The notes below the pieces were generated by a model that saw only the letters and a program-made list of their open reading frames with translations, was not told the DNA's origin and did not search any database. Shown piece after piece: positions 36,840 through 45,163 of a stretch of 64,000 nt of DNA. The stretch is from Akkermansia biwaensis (GTDB lineage: Bacteria > Verrucomicrobiota > Verrucomicrobiia > Verrucomicrobiales > Akkermansiaceae), in the NCBI RefSeq assembly GCF_026072915.1, contig NZ_AP025943.1:2170001-2234000 (forward strand), in the 5' to 3' direction. The translations under genes and the position numbers were made by a program. The stretch's first letter is position 1; each line of letters starts with the position of its first letter.

Positions 36840-37792
36840 AGAAAGAGAGCCTGAACGCGCCGGAGGAACAGGGTTCCTCCCTGTGGAAGGACGCTTTTCT
36901 GCGGCTTTCCCGGAACCGTGCGGCCATGTGTTCCCTGCTGGCGCTGGTCCTGATTGTGGCCTCCTGTTTTCTGGGGCCCCTGCTGCCGTGGCTGCCGCAT
37001 CCCAACGTGCAGGACCTGGCGCGCATCGCGGAAGCTCCTTCCTGGGACCACTGGTTCGGCACAGACCAGCTTGGGCGGGACCTTCTGGCACGCGTGCTGT
37101 ACGGCGGCCGCATTTCCCTGCTGGTGGGCGTGGTCGCTACGGGCGTGTCCCTGGTTATCGGCGTGGCGTATGGCCTGGTTTCCGGTTATGCCGGGGGCAG
37201 GCTGGATGCCCTGATGATGCGCCTGGTGGACGTTCTCTTCGCCCTGCCGTTCATTGTGCTGGTGATCATTTTCTCCCTCTCCGTGGAGGAACCTTCCCGG
37301 CAGCTCACGCAGTGGGTCTCCGGCATTACCGGGTGGTCCGTGGAAATGGTGAGCCCCATCACCGGGCTGATTCCGCTCTTCATTGCTATCGGTGCGCTGG
37401 GATGGCTTACGCTGGCGCGCATCGTGCGCACGCAGACCCTGGAATTGAAGGGGCGGGAATTCGTGGAGGCGGCCCGTTCCCTGGGCATAGGGCATGTGAA
37501 AATCCTCTTCCGCCACATAGCCCCGAACCTGTTCGGCTCCGTGATTGTGTACACGACGCTGGCCGTGCCGGGAATCATGCTGCTGGAAGCCGTCCTTTCC
37601 TTCCTGGGGCTGGGCGTAAAGGCCCCTAATTCCTCCTGGGGCACGCTCATCAAGGAGGGGGCGGACCGCATGGAAGTGAGCCCGGAACTGCTCCTGTTCC
37701 CGGCCCTGCTGTTTTCCGTGACCCTGCTGGCGCTGAATTTTCTGGGGGACGGCCTGCGGGACGCGCTGGACCCGAAGTCCTCCAAGAATTGA
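36836..37792 (+). CDS. oppC: Oligopeptide ABC transporter permease, OppC type
   Basis: A 318-residue permease. An N-terminal segment precedes the first helix as in OppC/DppC, followed by HWFGTDQLGRDLLARVLYGG, the family signature, and an EAA loop ARSLGIGHVKILFRHIAPN. Its start overlaps oppB by 4 bp. No OppD or OppF ATPase gene follows, so the ATPases must be encoded elsewhere. Confidence 0.9.
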   Translation: MKKESLNAPEEQGSSLWKDAFLRLSRNRAAMCSLLALVLIVASCFLGPLLPWLPHPNVQDLARIAEAPSWDHWFGTDQLGRDLLARVLYGGRISLLVGVVATGVSLVIGVAYGLVSGYAGGRLDALMMRLVDVLFALPFIVLVIIFSLSVEEPSRQLTQWVSGITGWSVEMVSPITGLIPLFIAIGALGWLTLARIVRTQTLELKGREFVEAARSLGIGHVKILFRHIAPNLFGSVIVYTTLAVPGIMLLEAVLSFLGLGVKAPNSSWGTLIKEGADRMEVSPELLLFPALLFSVTLLALNFLGDGLRDALDPKSSKN

Positions 37793-37805
37793 TTTTTTAG
37801 AGAGA

Positions 37806-38168
37806 ATGAAAGTTGCTTTGACGATTGCGATGCTGGTCGTTTCCAACGTCTTCATGACGTGGGCATGGTACGGCCATTTGAAAAAGGGTTCCCCGGTGGA
37901 CGACAAGCCCCTGCTGCTCATTATTCTGATGAGCTGGGGGCTGGCGTTCTTTGAGTACTGCTTCATGATCCCCGCCAACCGTATCGGCAATGCGGGCGGC
38001 CTGAACGTGGCGCAGCTCAAAATCATGCAGGAGGTGATCACGCTGTGCGTTTTTGTGCCGTTCGCCCTGTTCTACATCGGGGAGAAATGGAAGTGGGACT
38101 ACCTCTGGGCTTTCCTGTGCGTGCTGGGCGCTGTTTTTTTCGTCAACAGGGAGCGTTTGCTGGGGTGA
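37806..38168 (+). CDS. DMT-superfamily DUF486 membrane protein
   Basis: A 120-residue protein with four membrane segments, the size of DUF486 proteins. The WGLAFFEYCFMIPANRIG motif and the closing VFFVNRERLLG are typical of the family. Function is unknown; the fold is that of small drug/metabolite transporters. It lies 13 bp after oppC on the same strand. Confidence 0.85.
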   Translation: MKVALTIAMLVVSNVFMTWAWYGHLKKGSPVDDKPLLLIILMSWGLAFFEYCFMIPANRIGNAGGLNVAQLKIMQEVITLCVFVPFALFYIGEKWKWDYLWAFLCVLGAVFFVNRERLLG

Positions 38169-38219
38169 CAGACTTTTTCCCTTCGTATTTCATGTCCAAA
38201 GTGGTCTTACCCTTTGTAT

Positions 38220-38450
38220 ATGAAAATTAAAATAATAACTATTCTTGCGGCAACGGCCGCCGTCGTCCTGGCCGCGGGCTGCCACCATCATGACCGCGAC
38301 TATTACCGGCCCGGTCCCTCCCACCATTACAATCACAACAACCACGACAACGGCTGGCACAATAACCAGAACAGGCCCGGTCCCAGACCGCGCCCGCATT
38401 ACGCCGCCGTCCAGCGTACCACTTATCCCTACCTGTACCGCACTATCTGA
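38220..38450 (+). CDS. Small histidine-rich lipoprotein
   Basis: A 76-residue protein. The signal ends LAAGC, a lipobox, so the mature chain begins at Cys near residue 22. It is followed by HHH and a His/Asn/Tyr/Pro-rich tail with nine histidines in about 40 residues. The frame opens at TTG 38214, but ATG 38220 is chosen. The tail could bind metal, or could be a low-complexity structural segment. No homologue is recognised. Confidence 0.65.
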   Translation: MKIKIITILAATAAVVLAAGCHHHDRDYYRPGPSHHYNHNNHDNGWHNNQNRPGPRPRPHYAAVQRTTYPYLYRTI

Positions 38451-38716
38451 GGCAGCCGCCTTTTGCCCGGAGATTCCGGAGCGCCGCATCCCGTGAACAG
38501 GGCGCCTGCCGGTCTCTCCGCAGCGGATAAGTACACGGCAATACTCTTTCGGCTGCATCCATATGGCCATCCAGGCGGACGGCAGGACGGGAGGGAACGG
38601 ATTTGTTCCGGCGCATGGCTGCGGTTCCGGCCGGGCGTTTGCCGGGTCTAATGCCTCGCGCACAGGATATAAGCTTGAAAAGGCGCGGGTCCCCCGGCAC
38701 TCTATGCGCCAGATCA

Positions 38717-39898
38717 ATGACTATAGATGAGCAATTAGATATATTGATGGGCGGTACCGCCGTCGTGATCAGCCGTGAAGAGTTGAAGGAACGCCTCAAA
38801 CTGGGGCGCCCCCTGCGCGTGAAGCTGGGCGTGGACCCCACTGCGCCGGACATCCACCTCGGTCATACGGTGGCCATTGAAAAGCTGCGCCAGTTCCAGG
38901 AACTGGGGCATCAGGCCGTCTTGCTCATCGGGGACTTTACCGCCACCATCGGAGACCCCAGCGGCCGTTCCGTGACGCGTCCCCCCCTGTCCCGCGAGCA
39001 GGTGCTGGAGAATGCGGAGACGTACACCAAGCAGGCTTTCAAGATTCTGGACCGGGACAAGACGGAGATCGTGTACAACGGAGACTGGTTCCGCAAGATG
39101 ACCTATGAAGAGGTGCTGAAGCTCAACGCCCGCGTCACCATGCAGCAGATGCTGGCGCGCGAGGATTTCAAGGCCCGCGTGGAAAGCGGCAAGGAAGTGC
39201 GCCTGCACGAAATCCAGTACCCGATCATGCAGGGCTGGGATTCCGTGGAAATACGCGCGGACGTGGAGCTGGGAGGCACGGACCAGTTGTTCAACATTCT
39301 GGTGGGGCGCGACTTGCAGAAAGAGCAGGGCATGCTGCCCCAGATCGCCATGACGATGCCCCTGCTGGAAGGGCTGGACGGCGTGCGCAAGATGTCCAAA
39401 TCCTATGGGAACTACGTGGGCGTGGACGAAGCGCCGGAAATGATGTTCGGCAAGATGATGAGCGCCAGCGACGAGCTGATGGACCGCTACTACCTCGTTC
39501 TTCTGGGGGAAAAGCGGGACATGGAACTGCACCCCATGGAAGCTAAAAAGCTGCTGGCCTGGAAGATCACGGCCCGCTACCATGACGCCGCCGCCGCGGA
39601 CGCCGCGCGCGCGGACTGGGAAACCCGTTTTTCCAAAAGGGACCTAGCTGCTGCGGACCTGCCGGAAGTGGAGCTTTCCTCCCTCCCCGGCGGAATGAAC
39701 GCGCTGACGCTGGTGGGCTTCATCTTTGAAACGGTATTCCAGTTGAAGAAATCCAACGGCGTGCTGCGCAAGGAGCATTTCACCCCCGGCGCCATCCAGT
39801 TGAACGACGTCAAGGTGACGGACCCCTCTTCCGCGCTTGAACTGTCGCCCGGCAGCATTCTGCGCCTGAGCAAGAAGCACGCCGTGCGTTTCAAGTAA
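38717..39898 (+). CDS. tyrS: Tyrosyl-tRNA synthetase
   Basis: A 393-residue class I synthetase that charges tRNA-Tyr in the cytoplasm. The HIGH motif appears as HLGH (residues 47-50) and KMSKS is near 225. The tyrosine pocket is visible in QYPIMQGWDSVEI and ELGGTDQLFN. The C-terminal S4-like domain ends in SPGSILRLSKKHAVRFK. The open frame begins 38 codons upstream, but MTIDEQLDIL at 38717 is the family-like start. I see no T-box element in the 266-bp upstream gap. Confidence 0.95.
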   Translation: MTIDEQLDILMGGTAVVISREELKERLKLGRPLRVKLGVDPTAPDIHLGHTVAIEKLRQFQELGHQAVLLIGDFTATIGDPSGRSVTRPPLSREQVLENAETYTKQAFKILDRDKTEIVYNGDWFRKMTYEEVLKLNARVTMQQMLAREDFKARVESGKEVRLHEIQYPIMQGWDSVEIRADVELGGTDQLFNILVGRDLQKEQGMLPQIAMTMPLLEGLDGVRKMSKSYGNYVGVDEAPEMMFGKMMSASDELMDRYYLVLLGEKRDMELHPMEAKKLLAWKITARYHDAAAADAARADWETRFSKRDLAAADLPEVELSSLPGGMNALTLVGFIFETVFQLKKSNGVLRKEHFTPGAIQLNDVKVTDPSSALELSPGSILRLSKKHAVRFK

Positions 39899-39934
39899 GG
39901 AAAGGTTCCTTCATCATCCTTGATCCTCTTTTCC

Positions 39935-40921
39935 ATGCCGGGATTCCTTTCCAAATTGGACCGTTTCACCGTCGGCCTGGTGGTCAGCGTGAGTGCGGGG
40001 ATTCTGATTCCCTGTTCCGGCGTGTGGGATACCGTCTTCAGCCGCTTGAGCGATGCGGCCATCATCCTGCTCTTTTTCCTGTACGGGGCCAAGCTTTCCC
40101 GCCGCTCCGTGTGGGAGGGGCTGATGCACTGGCGGCTCCAGAGCCTGGTGGCCGCGAGTACTTTCGTCATCTTTCCTTTGCTGGGCATCCTGAGCATTCC
40201 CATGTGGAATGCCGTGCTGGGGCCCGACCTGTGCATGGGGATGCTCTACGTGTGCATGCTGCCTTCCACGGTGCAGTCCAGCATTGCGTTCACGTCCATG
40301 GCGGGCGGGAATGTGGCGGCGGCCATTTGCTCCGCTTCCGTTTCCAGCCTGCTGGGGGTGTTTCTGACTCCTCTTCTCGTGGGGCTGGTGTGGTCGCGGG
40401 GAGGGGCGGACGGCGTGGATTTCTCCACCTTCCTGAACATTTGCTACATTATCCTGGTGCCGTTCGTGGCCGGGCAGATCGCCCAGCGCTGGATAGGCAA
40501 GTGGGTGGTGGCGCACAGGAACGTCACCTCCTGGACGGACCACAGCACGATCTGGCTGGTCATTTACACGGCATTCAGCCACGCCATGGTCAACGGCGTC
40601 TGGAAGAACCTGCCCTGGCTTTCCCTGGTGGAAGTGCTGGGGTTCTGCGCTCTTCTGCTGGTCGTCGTCCTCTGGCTGACGGCTTTTCTTTCCCGCAGGC
40701 TCCGTTTTTCGCGGGAAGACCGGATTGCGATCATCTTCTGCGGTTCCAAGAAAAGCCTGGCTACCGGCATCCCGATGATGAACGTGATTTTTGCCGGTTC
40801 CCCCATCGGCCTGCTGGTCATCCCGATCATGATTTTCCACCAGCTCCAGTTGATGGTCTGTTCCATCCTGGCCCGGAGGTGGGGCAGGGACCTGGAGGAG
40901 AAGAAGGACGGTTCCCTGTAG
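39935..40921 (+). CDS. Bile acid:sodium symporter family (YfeH-like) transporter
   Basis: A 328-residue membrane protein with nine to ten hydrophobic segments and the SBF-like fold. LPSTVQSSIAFTSMAGGN and FCGSKKSLATGIPMM match the YfeH-type subgroup. The substrate is unknown and bile-salt transport should not be assumed. The frame opens at TTG 39920, but ATG 39935 (MPGFLSKLDRF) is the likely start. It follows tyrS by 36 bp. Confidence 0.85.
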   Translation: MPGFLSKLDRFTVGLVVSVSAGILIPCSGVWDTVFSRLSDAAIILLFFLYGAKLSRRSVWEGLMHWRLQSLVAASTFVIFPLLGILSIPMWNAVLGPDLCMGMLYVCMLPSTVQSSIAFTSMAGGNVAAAICSASVSSLLGVFLTPLLVGLVWSRGGADGVDFSTFLNICYIILVPFVAGQIAQRWIGKWVVAHRNVTSWTDHSTIWLVIYTAFSHAMVNGVWKNLPWLSLVEVLGFCALLLVVVLWLTAFLSRRLRFSREDRIAIIFCGSKKSLATGIPMMNVIFAGSPIGLLVIPIMIFHQLQLMVCSILARRWGRDLEEKKDGSL

Positions 40922-41154
40922 GCATGGAGAGCCGGGTTGCTGGTTATGGGGATGCGGGAAGCCTTTTTTCAGGCAGGAAAAAGCTGTTTCAGGCTGTTTT
41001 CCGGCAACCCTGCACATGGAAATCCGCCCGGCATGATCCCTGGCTCCCGGAACATGAACGGGAAAAATCTATCTGGTCCCATATTGGCCGGGAAGCCTGC
41101 CGGAAGCGTGAACCTCCCGGTTCCCGGCATTTCCGTCCCGAGAGGGAATTTATG

Positions 41155-41511
41155 TCAATTCCCGGCCAGGCGAAGAATACCGTCATTCTGGATGTCCCTG
41201 CCCGGAACGATGGCGTGGCTTCCCCGTTCCGGGATTTTTGCCGTTACGGACCTGTTGCGGAATTTGTCCATGAAGCGATGGAAGGATTCCATGTCCTCCG
41301 GGACGATCCTGATTTCCGTATATGCGGGATCGGCCTGCACTTCCGTAATATCCACCCGGAAGGACCCCACTCCGTTGCCGTCCGGAGTGTAGAATTCCAG
41401 GGACCCTTCCTGGGAATGGGGGTGCATGAAGAACAGGAAGAACATGATGCCCAGCGCCATCAGGGTGACGGCGGTCACCGGAAGATTCTTTCTGAATGGT
41501 CTGATATGCAT
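41155..41511 (-). CDS. Small single-pass membrane protein, unknown
   Basis: A 118-residue protein with an N-terminal hydrophobic anchor (about 12-30, ending in FFLFFMHPH) and a soluble C-terminal domain. The start at 41511 is supported by AAGGAG about 8 bp upstream on the minus strand, better than the ATG 24 bp further out. No domain is recognised. It is divergent from the SHD1 protein. Confidence 0.6.
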   Translation of the reverse strand: MHIRPFRKNLPVTAVTLMALGIMFFLFFMHPHSQEGSLEFYTPDGNGVGSFRVDITEVQADPAYTEIRIVPEDMESFHRFMDKFRNRSVTAKIPERGSHAIVPGRDIQNDGILRLAGN

Positions 41512-41701
41512 GTATTCTTCTCCTTTCTTTGGCAAGGTTATGGATTTTGAAGGGGCATGTCAACTCCTCCGGCCGGTTGTCATGACGCGGGGAGGAAGGC
41601 GCGGCTTCTTGTTCCGCCGGGCGCCGCTGCCGGAGGCGTGCCCTGAAAAAGGGTTGCGTCCGCGGGGCATTATGGTAGCGTTTGCGCATAGACGGAGTCC
41701 T

Positions 41702-42913
41702 ATGACCTTCCCCGTAAATATATTGTCCGCATTGGCCGGACTGAGTCTCGCCGGGGGCGTTCATGCGCGCGTCTGGACGAACGACCGCGGCGCGACGGTC
41801 ACAGCCGCACTGGTGGCCGTCCGTGATGCGGAGGTGGACTTGAAGCTGAATGACGGCCGGGTGGTTGCCGTGCCCAGGAACATCTTTTCCGGGGCCGACC
41901 AGGAATATATCCAGGAGTGGGTGAAGTCCGGAGGAGCCCTGCCGGATACGGATGTCGGGAACGCTCCCGAGACCGGAAAGGGGGGGATGTCCTATATGCG
42001 TCTGGAACCGAATTGGAATGCGGACTGGCCCCGGAAGGCCGGACTGGCCGGCTTTCTGCTGGTGAAAACCGTTCAAGAAACGGACGACCTGAGCATTTAC
42101 GAGACGGACCATTTCATTATTGAATCCCCCGGACGGCTGGCCAAGCCGGAACAGGAGGCCCTTGCCCGGCGGTTTGAATCCATTCTGCGCACTTTGGCGG
42201 CGATTCCCCTGAATCTGACGGTGGCGCGCAAGCCGTCCCGCAAGTATCTGGTCAGGGTGTGTTTCAGCGAGGAAGAGATGGAAAAGGTCCCCGGCCTCCG
42301 GAACGGCAGGCTCAAATTCTCCCCCACCAGTTTTACGGCCCTGCTTCTGCGGGACAAAAAGGGCAATCCGGTCAAACCGGACGCGGTGGACCCCCGTTTT
42401 GCCGTTACCCACTGGGTGATGCAGTCCCTGGATGTGGAGCACTGGCTGGTGGACGGTTTTTCCGCCTATATGGCGTTTCTCCCCAGGGAAAAGGATGAAA
42501 CCGTCTTCCGGAAAATTCCCGGAAGGCTGGCGGCCATGCTGCCGCGCAGCCTGCGCGCGGGCCGGGATTCCCTCCCGGCGCTGGAAGACCTGCTGGCGCG
42601 GGACTCTTCCCATTCCGCCTCCGGGCATGACCAGATTCTGAAGGGAAAAGGCACGGAATATTGGGCCGATCTGCTATGGACCGTTTACTGGTGCCATCTG
42701 GAAGGAGAGGGCAGGGCCGACCGGCTCAGGCGCTACCTCATGGCCTGGGATGCGGAAGAACAGGAAAAGGCCCGTGCCATTCTGCTGGACGGCAAAAGTC
42801 CGGCGGAGGTGCAGAAGGATATGGCGGAAGCCTGGAAGAAGTTTGGCGTGAAGTTGAAATTTGCGCCGCCGTCTCCCGGGGAGGGGAAGGCGCAGGACTC
42901 CCCGGCCCGTTGA
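41702..42913 (+). CDS. Secreted SHD1 (SLA1 homology)-domain protein with a DUF1570-like region
   Basis: A 403-residue exported protein with a signal peptide ending near VHA. An SHD1 module follows (residues 21-70: RVWTNDRGATVTAALVAVR and DGRVVAVPRNIFSGADQEYI), common in Planctomycetes and Verrucomicrobia. The rest (about 95-390) resembles gluzincin-like DUF1570 regions (HWLVDGFSAYMAF), but no HExxH metal motif is present where one would be expected. ATG 41702 gives a normal signal peptide; the 92-codon upstream extension is not credible. It may bind or scaffold extracellular polymers. Confidence 0.62.
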   Translation: MTFPVNILSALAGLSLAGGVHARVWTNDRGATVTAALVAVRDAEVDLKLNDGRVVAVPRNIFSGADQEYIQEWVKSGGALPDTDVGNAPETGKGGMSYMRLEPNWNADWPRKAGLAGFLLVKTVQETDDLSIYETDHFIIESPGRLAKPEQEALARRFESILRTLAAIPLNLTVARKPSRKYLVRVCFSEEEMEKVPGLRNGRLKFSPTSFTALLLRDKKGNPVKPDAVDPRFAVTHWVMQSLDVEHWLVDGFSAYMAFLPREKDETVFRKIPGRLAAMLPRSLRAGRDSLPALEDLLARDSSHSASGHDQILKGKGTEYWADLLWTVYWCHLEGEGRADRLRRYLMAWDAEEQEKARAILLDGKSPAEVQKDMAEAWKKFGVKLKFAPPSPGEGKAQDSPAR

Positions 42914-42964
42914 GGCGGAGCGGGAAGAAAATACCTGCGCAAAACGGACGGGGCGCCGTTCCGC

Positions 42965-45163
42965 TTAAATGGTTCCGTTAAGCTTTCTGCCTATCCAGAA
43001 CAGGGAGAGCAGAACGAGCAAGGCTGCCAGCGTGTAGGGATGGCACCAGATCAGGATGCGTTTTTCCATGGGAGGCGGCACGGGCAGGTCCTTGATTTCC
43101 CGGATAAGCTGCTGGATTTCCTCCGCCTTCACCATGCGTCCGCGCGTGATGGAAGTCATTTCTTCCATCAGGGCGGTGTTGATGGGCTGGCCGATTTTTT
43201 CCAGCGTTTCATTCATGGTGATGATGGGCAGGATGACGGCCTTGTCCGGCTGGTCGGATGACGAAGCCGTCAGTGTCCATTTGCCAGGACGGTTGATCTT
43301 GACGGAGGCTGTGAAGGAACCCCAGGTGTGGTCCATGTTTTCCATCTGGACCCGGCTCGTTGTGCCTTCCGGGGCGGTGATATCCAGGAACACCTCTCCG
43401 TTCTGAAGGGGTGCGCCCTGCTTGTCGGATACCATGGCGGTGACGGTCAGGGTATCTCCCAGACGCGGGCGTTCCGGGTTGGGAATCAATCTGATCCGTT
43501 CTCCGGCGGCCATGTTGCGCTGGTAGCTCATCCAGCGCGCCACCTGGCTCCAGAACCGGTAATGGTATTTGTCCTCCACCCCGCGCCGCCAGCGCCAGGC
43601 GGAATCCGTGCCCATGAACAGCACCTTCCCGTTCCCATAGGACTGGGTAACGATCAGGGGTATGCGCCCGTAGGCGTTTTTGTCCGCCGCGTGTACGGCC
43701 AGCACGGTGGTGCCCGCCTTGGGACGTTCCACAGGAGCGTACCAGTTGAAGCCCGGCAGGTTGCGCCAGACCTCCTCGTTTTCACTCTCCGTGTCTGCCA
43801 GCATGGTCAGCAGGGAGCCGCGGCCTTCCGGCGTGAGAATGAGCGGGGACGGGGCCGCCTGGGTGGTGCCTTCCGGTTTGTTGGTGAGGAAGGTGACGGG
43901 GATCAGGTCCGCCAGCTCCGATTGAAGAAGTTCCATTTGTTTGCCCTGGTATCCGGGCAGGAAAACAATGCCGCTGGCCTGCTGTTCCACCATCCCCTTG
44001 AGCAGTTTGGCCTGTTCCTGCGTCAGTCCTTTGGCCCCCATGCCCACATCGCCGATGAAGATGACGTCGTATTGGGCCAGCTCCTCCATTTTTTCCGGGA
44101 ATTTGACCAGGTACCCGGGGCCTTCTCCCATCTCCTTCAGTCCGGGGTGGAACAGAAGGGTGTGGACGTCCACGCCCGGATCGCGGTACAGGGCGTTGCG
44201 GATGAAGCGGTATTCCCAGCGCGGCAGCGTGTCGATCACCAGCACCTTGATGGACTCCCTGCGTCCGGCGATGCTGAAGGAGGATGTGTTGTTGGTACGG
44301 ACCCGTTCCTGCGGCTGGATGGGAAGCTTGAGTTCCAGCGTTTCGGAACCTTCCTTTTCTATCTTCCACAGCACGGCGTCGGATACTTCTCCCTGTGCCG
44401 GGATGGTGACCGTCCGGGTGACGACCTTTCCGGTGTCCTTGGAAGACAGGGTAAGAGTTGCCCTGATTTCTCTGCCCAGAGTGCTTTTAATGGTGAAGGG
44501 GATTTGCACCGTTTCCCCGATGATGCCGTAAGTGGGGGCTTTCACGTCCTGAAGGGCCAGGTCCGGCAGGGGAACGGAGCTGCCGGCGGGGATGATGAAC
44601 AGGGGGATGCCGCGCGAGCGCATCCTCTGGGCTTGCGTCAGCACGGATGAGGAAGCATTGTGGCTGCCGTCCGTGAACATGACGACCGCGCGGAGATTGT
44701 CGGAAGACTGAATGGCTTCCTCCAGCGGCTTGGCCAGGTCCGTACATGCCAGCGCGTAATCCGGGGAATCCGGGGCGGGCTGGACGCTGAACGGGGCATT
44801 CTCTACCACATGGGTTTCTTTCAGGGAATCCGTGCTGTGGCCTTTGAGCAGTTCCCGGACATAGGACGCGCGGGTGACAACGTGCTGGGGAGTGATTTCC
44901 ACGTCCTGGGTTTCCATGGAGCCCGAACGGTCTTCCAGGATGGAGACCTTGGGCTTTTCTTTGGGTTCTGAAATGATGACCCATTCCGGCTGGAACAGCA
45001 GGAAACATACAGATCCCAGGATGATCAGGCGCAGTATTTCCAGTTTGAACGTCAGCGGCCGGGGATTGCGCTTGCAGGAAATGCGGCTCATCCATATTCC
45101 GGCCGCCATGACCAGAACGGCCGCGGCGACGCTCAGGACGGTGGGTTGAAGGCTCAGGTTCAT
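42965..45163 (-). CDS. Von Willebrand factor A/glutamine-amidotransferase-like membrane protein
   Basis: A 732-residue protein with two N-terminal membrane segments, then a vWA-type domain (KVSILEDRSGSMETQDV is the start of the metal-ion-dependent adhesion site), an Ig-like beta region, and a class I glutamine-amidotransferase-like domain (about 320-480). A single membrane segment closes the protein. The MIDAS reads DRSGSM rather than DxSxS plus the usual Thr/Asp spacing, so metal binding is uncertain. Its start overlaps the stop of the BatA-like gene by 4 bp. Confidence 0.72.
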   Translation of the reverse strand: MNLSLQPTVLSVAAAVLVMAAGIWMSRISCKRNPRPLTFKLEILRLIILGSVCFLLFQPEWVIISEPKEKPKVSILEDRSGSMETQDVEITPQHVVTRASYVRELLKGHSTDSLKETHVVENAPFSVQPAPDSPDYALACTDLAKPLEEAIQSSDNLRAVVMFTDGSHNASSSVLTQAQRMRSRGIPLFIIPAGSSVPLPDLALQDVKAPTYGIIGETVQIPFTIKSTLGREIRATLTLSSKDTGKVVTRTVTIPAQGEVSDAVLWKIEKEGSETLELKLPIQPQERVRTNNTSSFSIAGRRESIKVLVIDTLPRWEYRFIRNALYRDPGVDVHTLLFHPGLKEMGEGPGYLVKFPEKMEELAQYDVIFIGDVGMGAKGLTQEQAKLLKGMVEQQASGIVFLPGYQGKQMELLQSELADLIPVTFLTNKPEGTTQAAPSPLILTPEGRGSLLTMLADTESENEEVWRNLPGFNWYAPVERPKAGTTVLAVHAADKNAYGRIPLIVTQSYGNGKVLFMGTDSAWRWRRGVEDKYHYRFWSQVARWMSYQRNMAAGERIRLIPNPERPRLGDTLTVTAMVSDKQGAPLQNGEVFLDITAPEGTTSRVQMENMDHTWGSFTASVKINRPGKWTLTASSSDQPDKAVILPIITMNETLEKIGQPINTALMEEMTSITRGRMVKAEEIQQLIREIKDLPVPPPMEKRILIWCHPYTLAALLVLLSLFWIGRKLNGTI

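Noticed and set aside
38451-38716. T-box or other riboswitch before tyrS
   Set aside because: I looked for a T-box bulge and terminator and found neither; the region has only short GC-rich stems.
40024-41550. Plus-strand 508-codon frame over the transporter gene
   Set aside because: It overlaps the SBF-type transporter in another frame; composition is Arg/Pro/His rich and lacks motifs.
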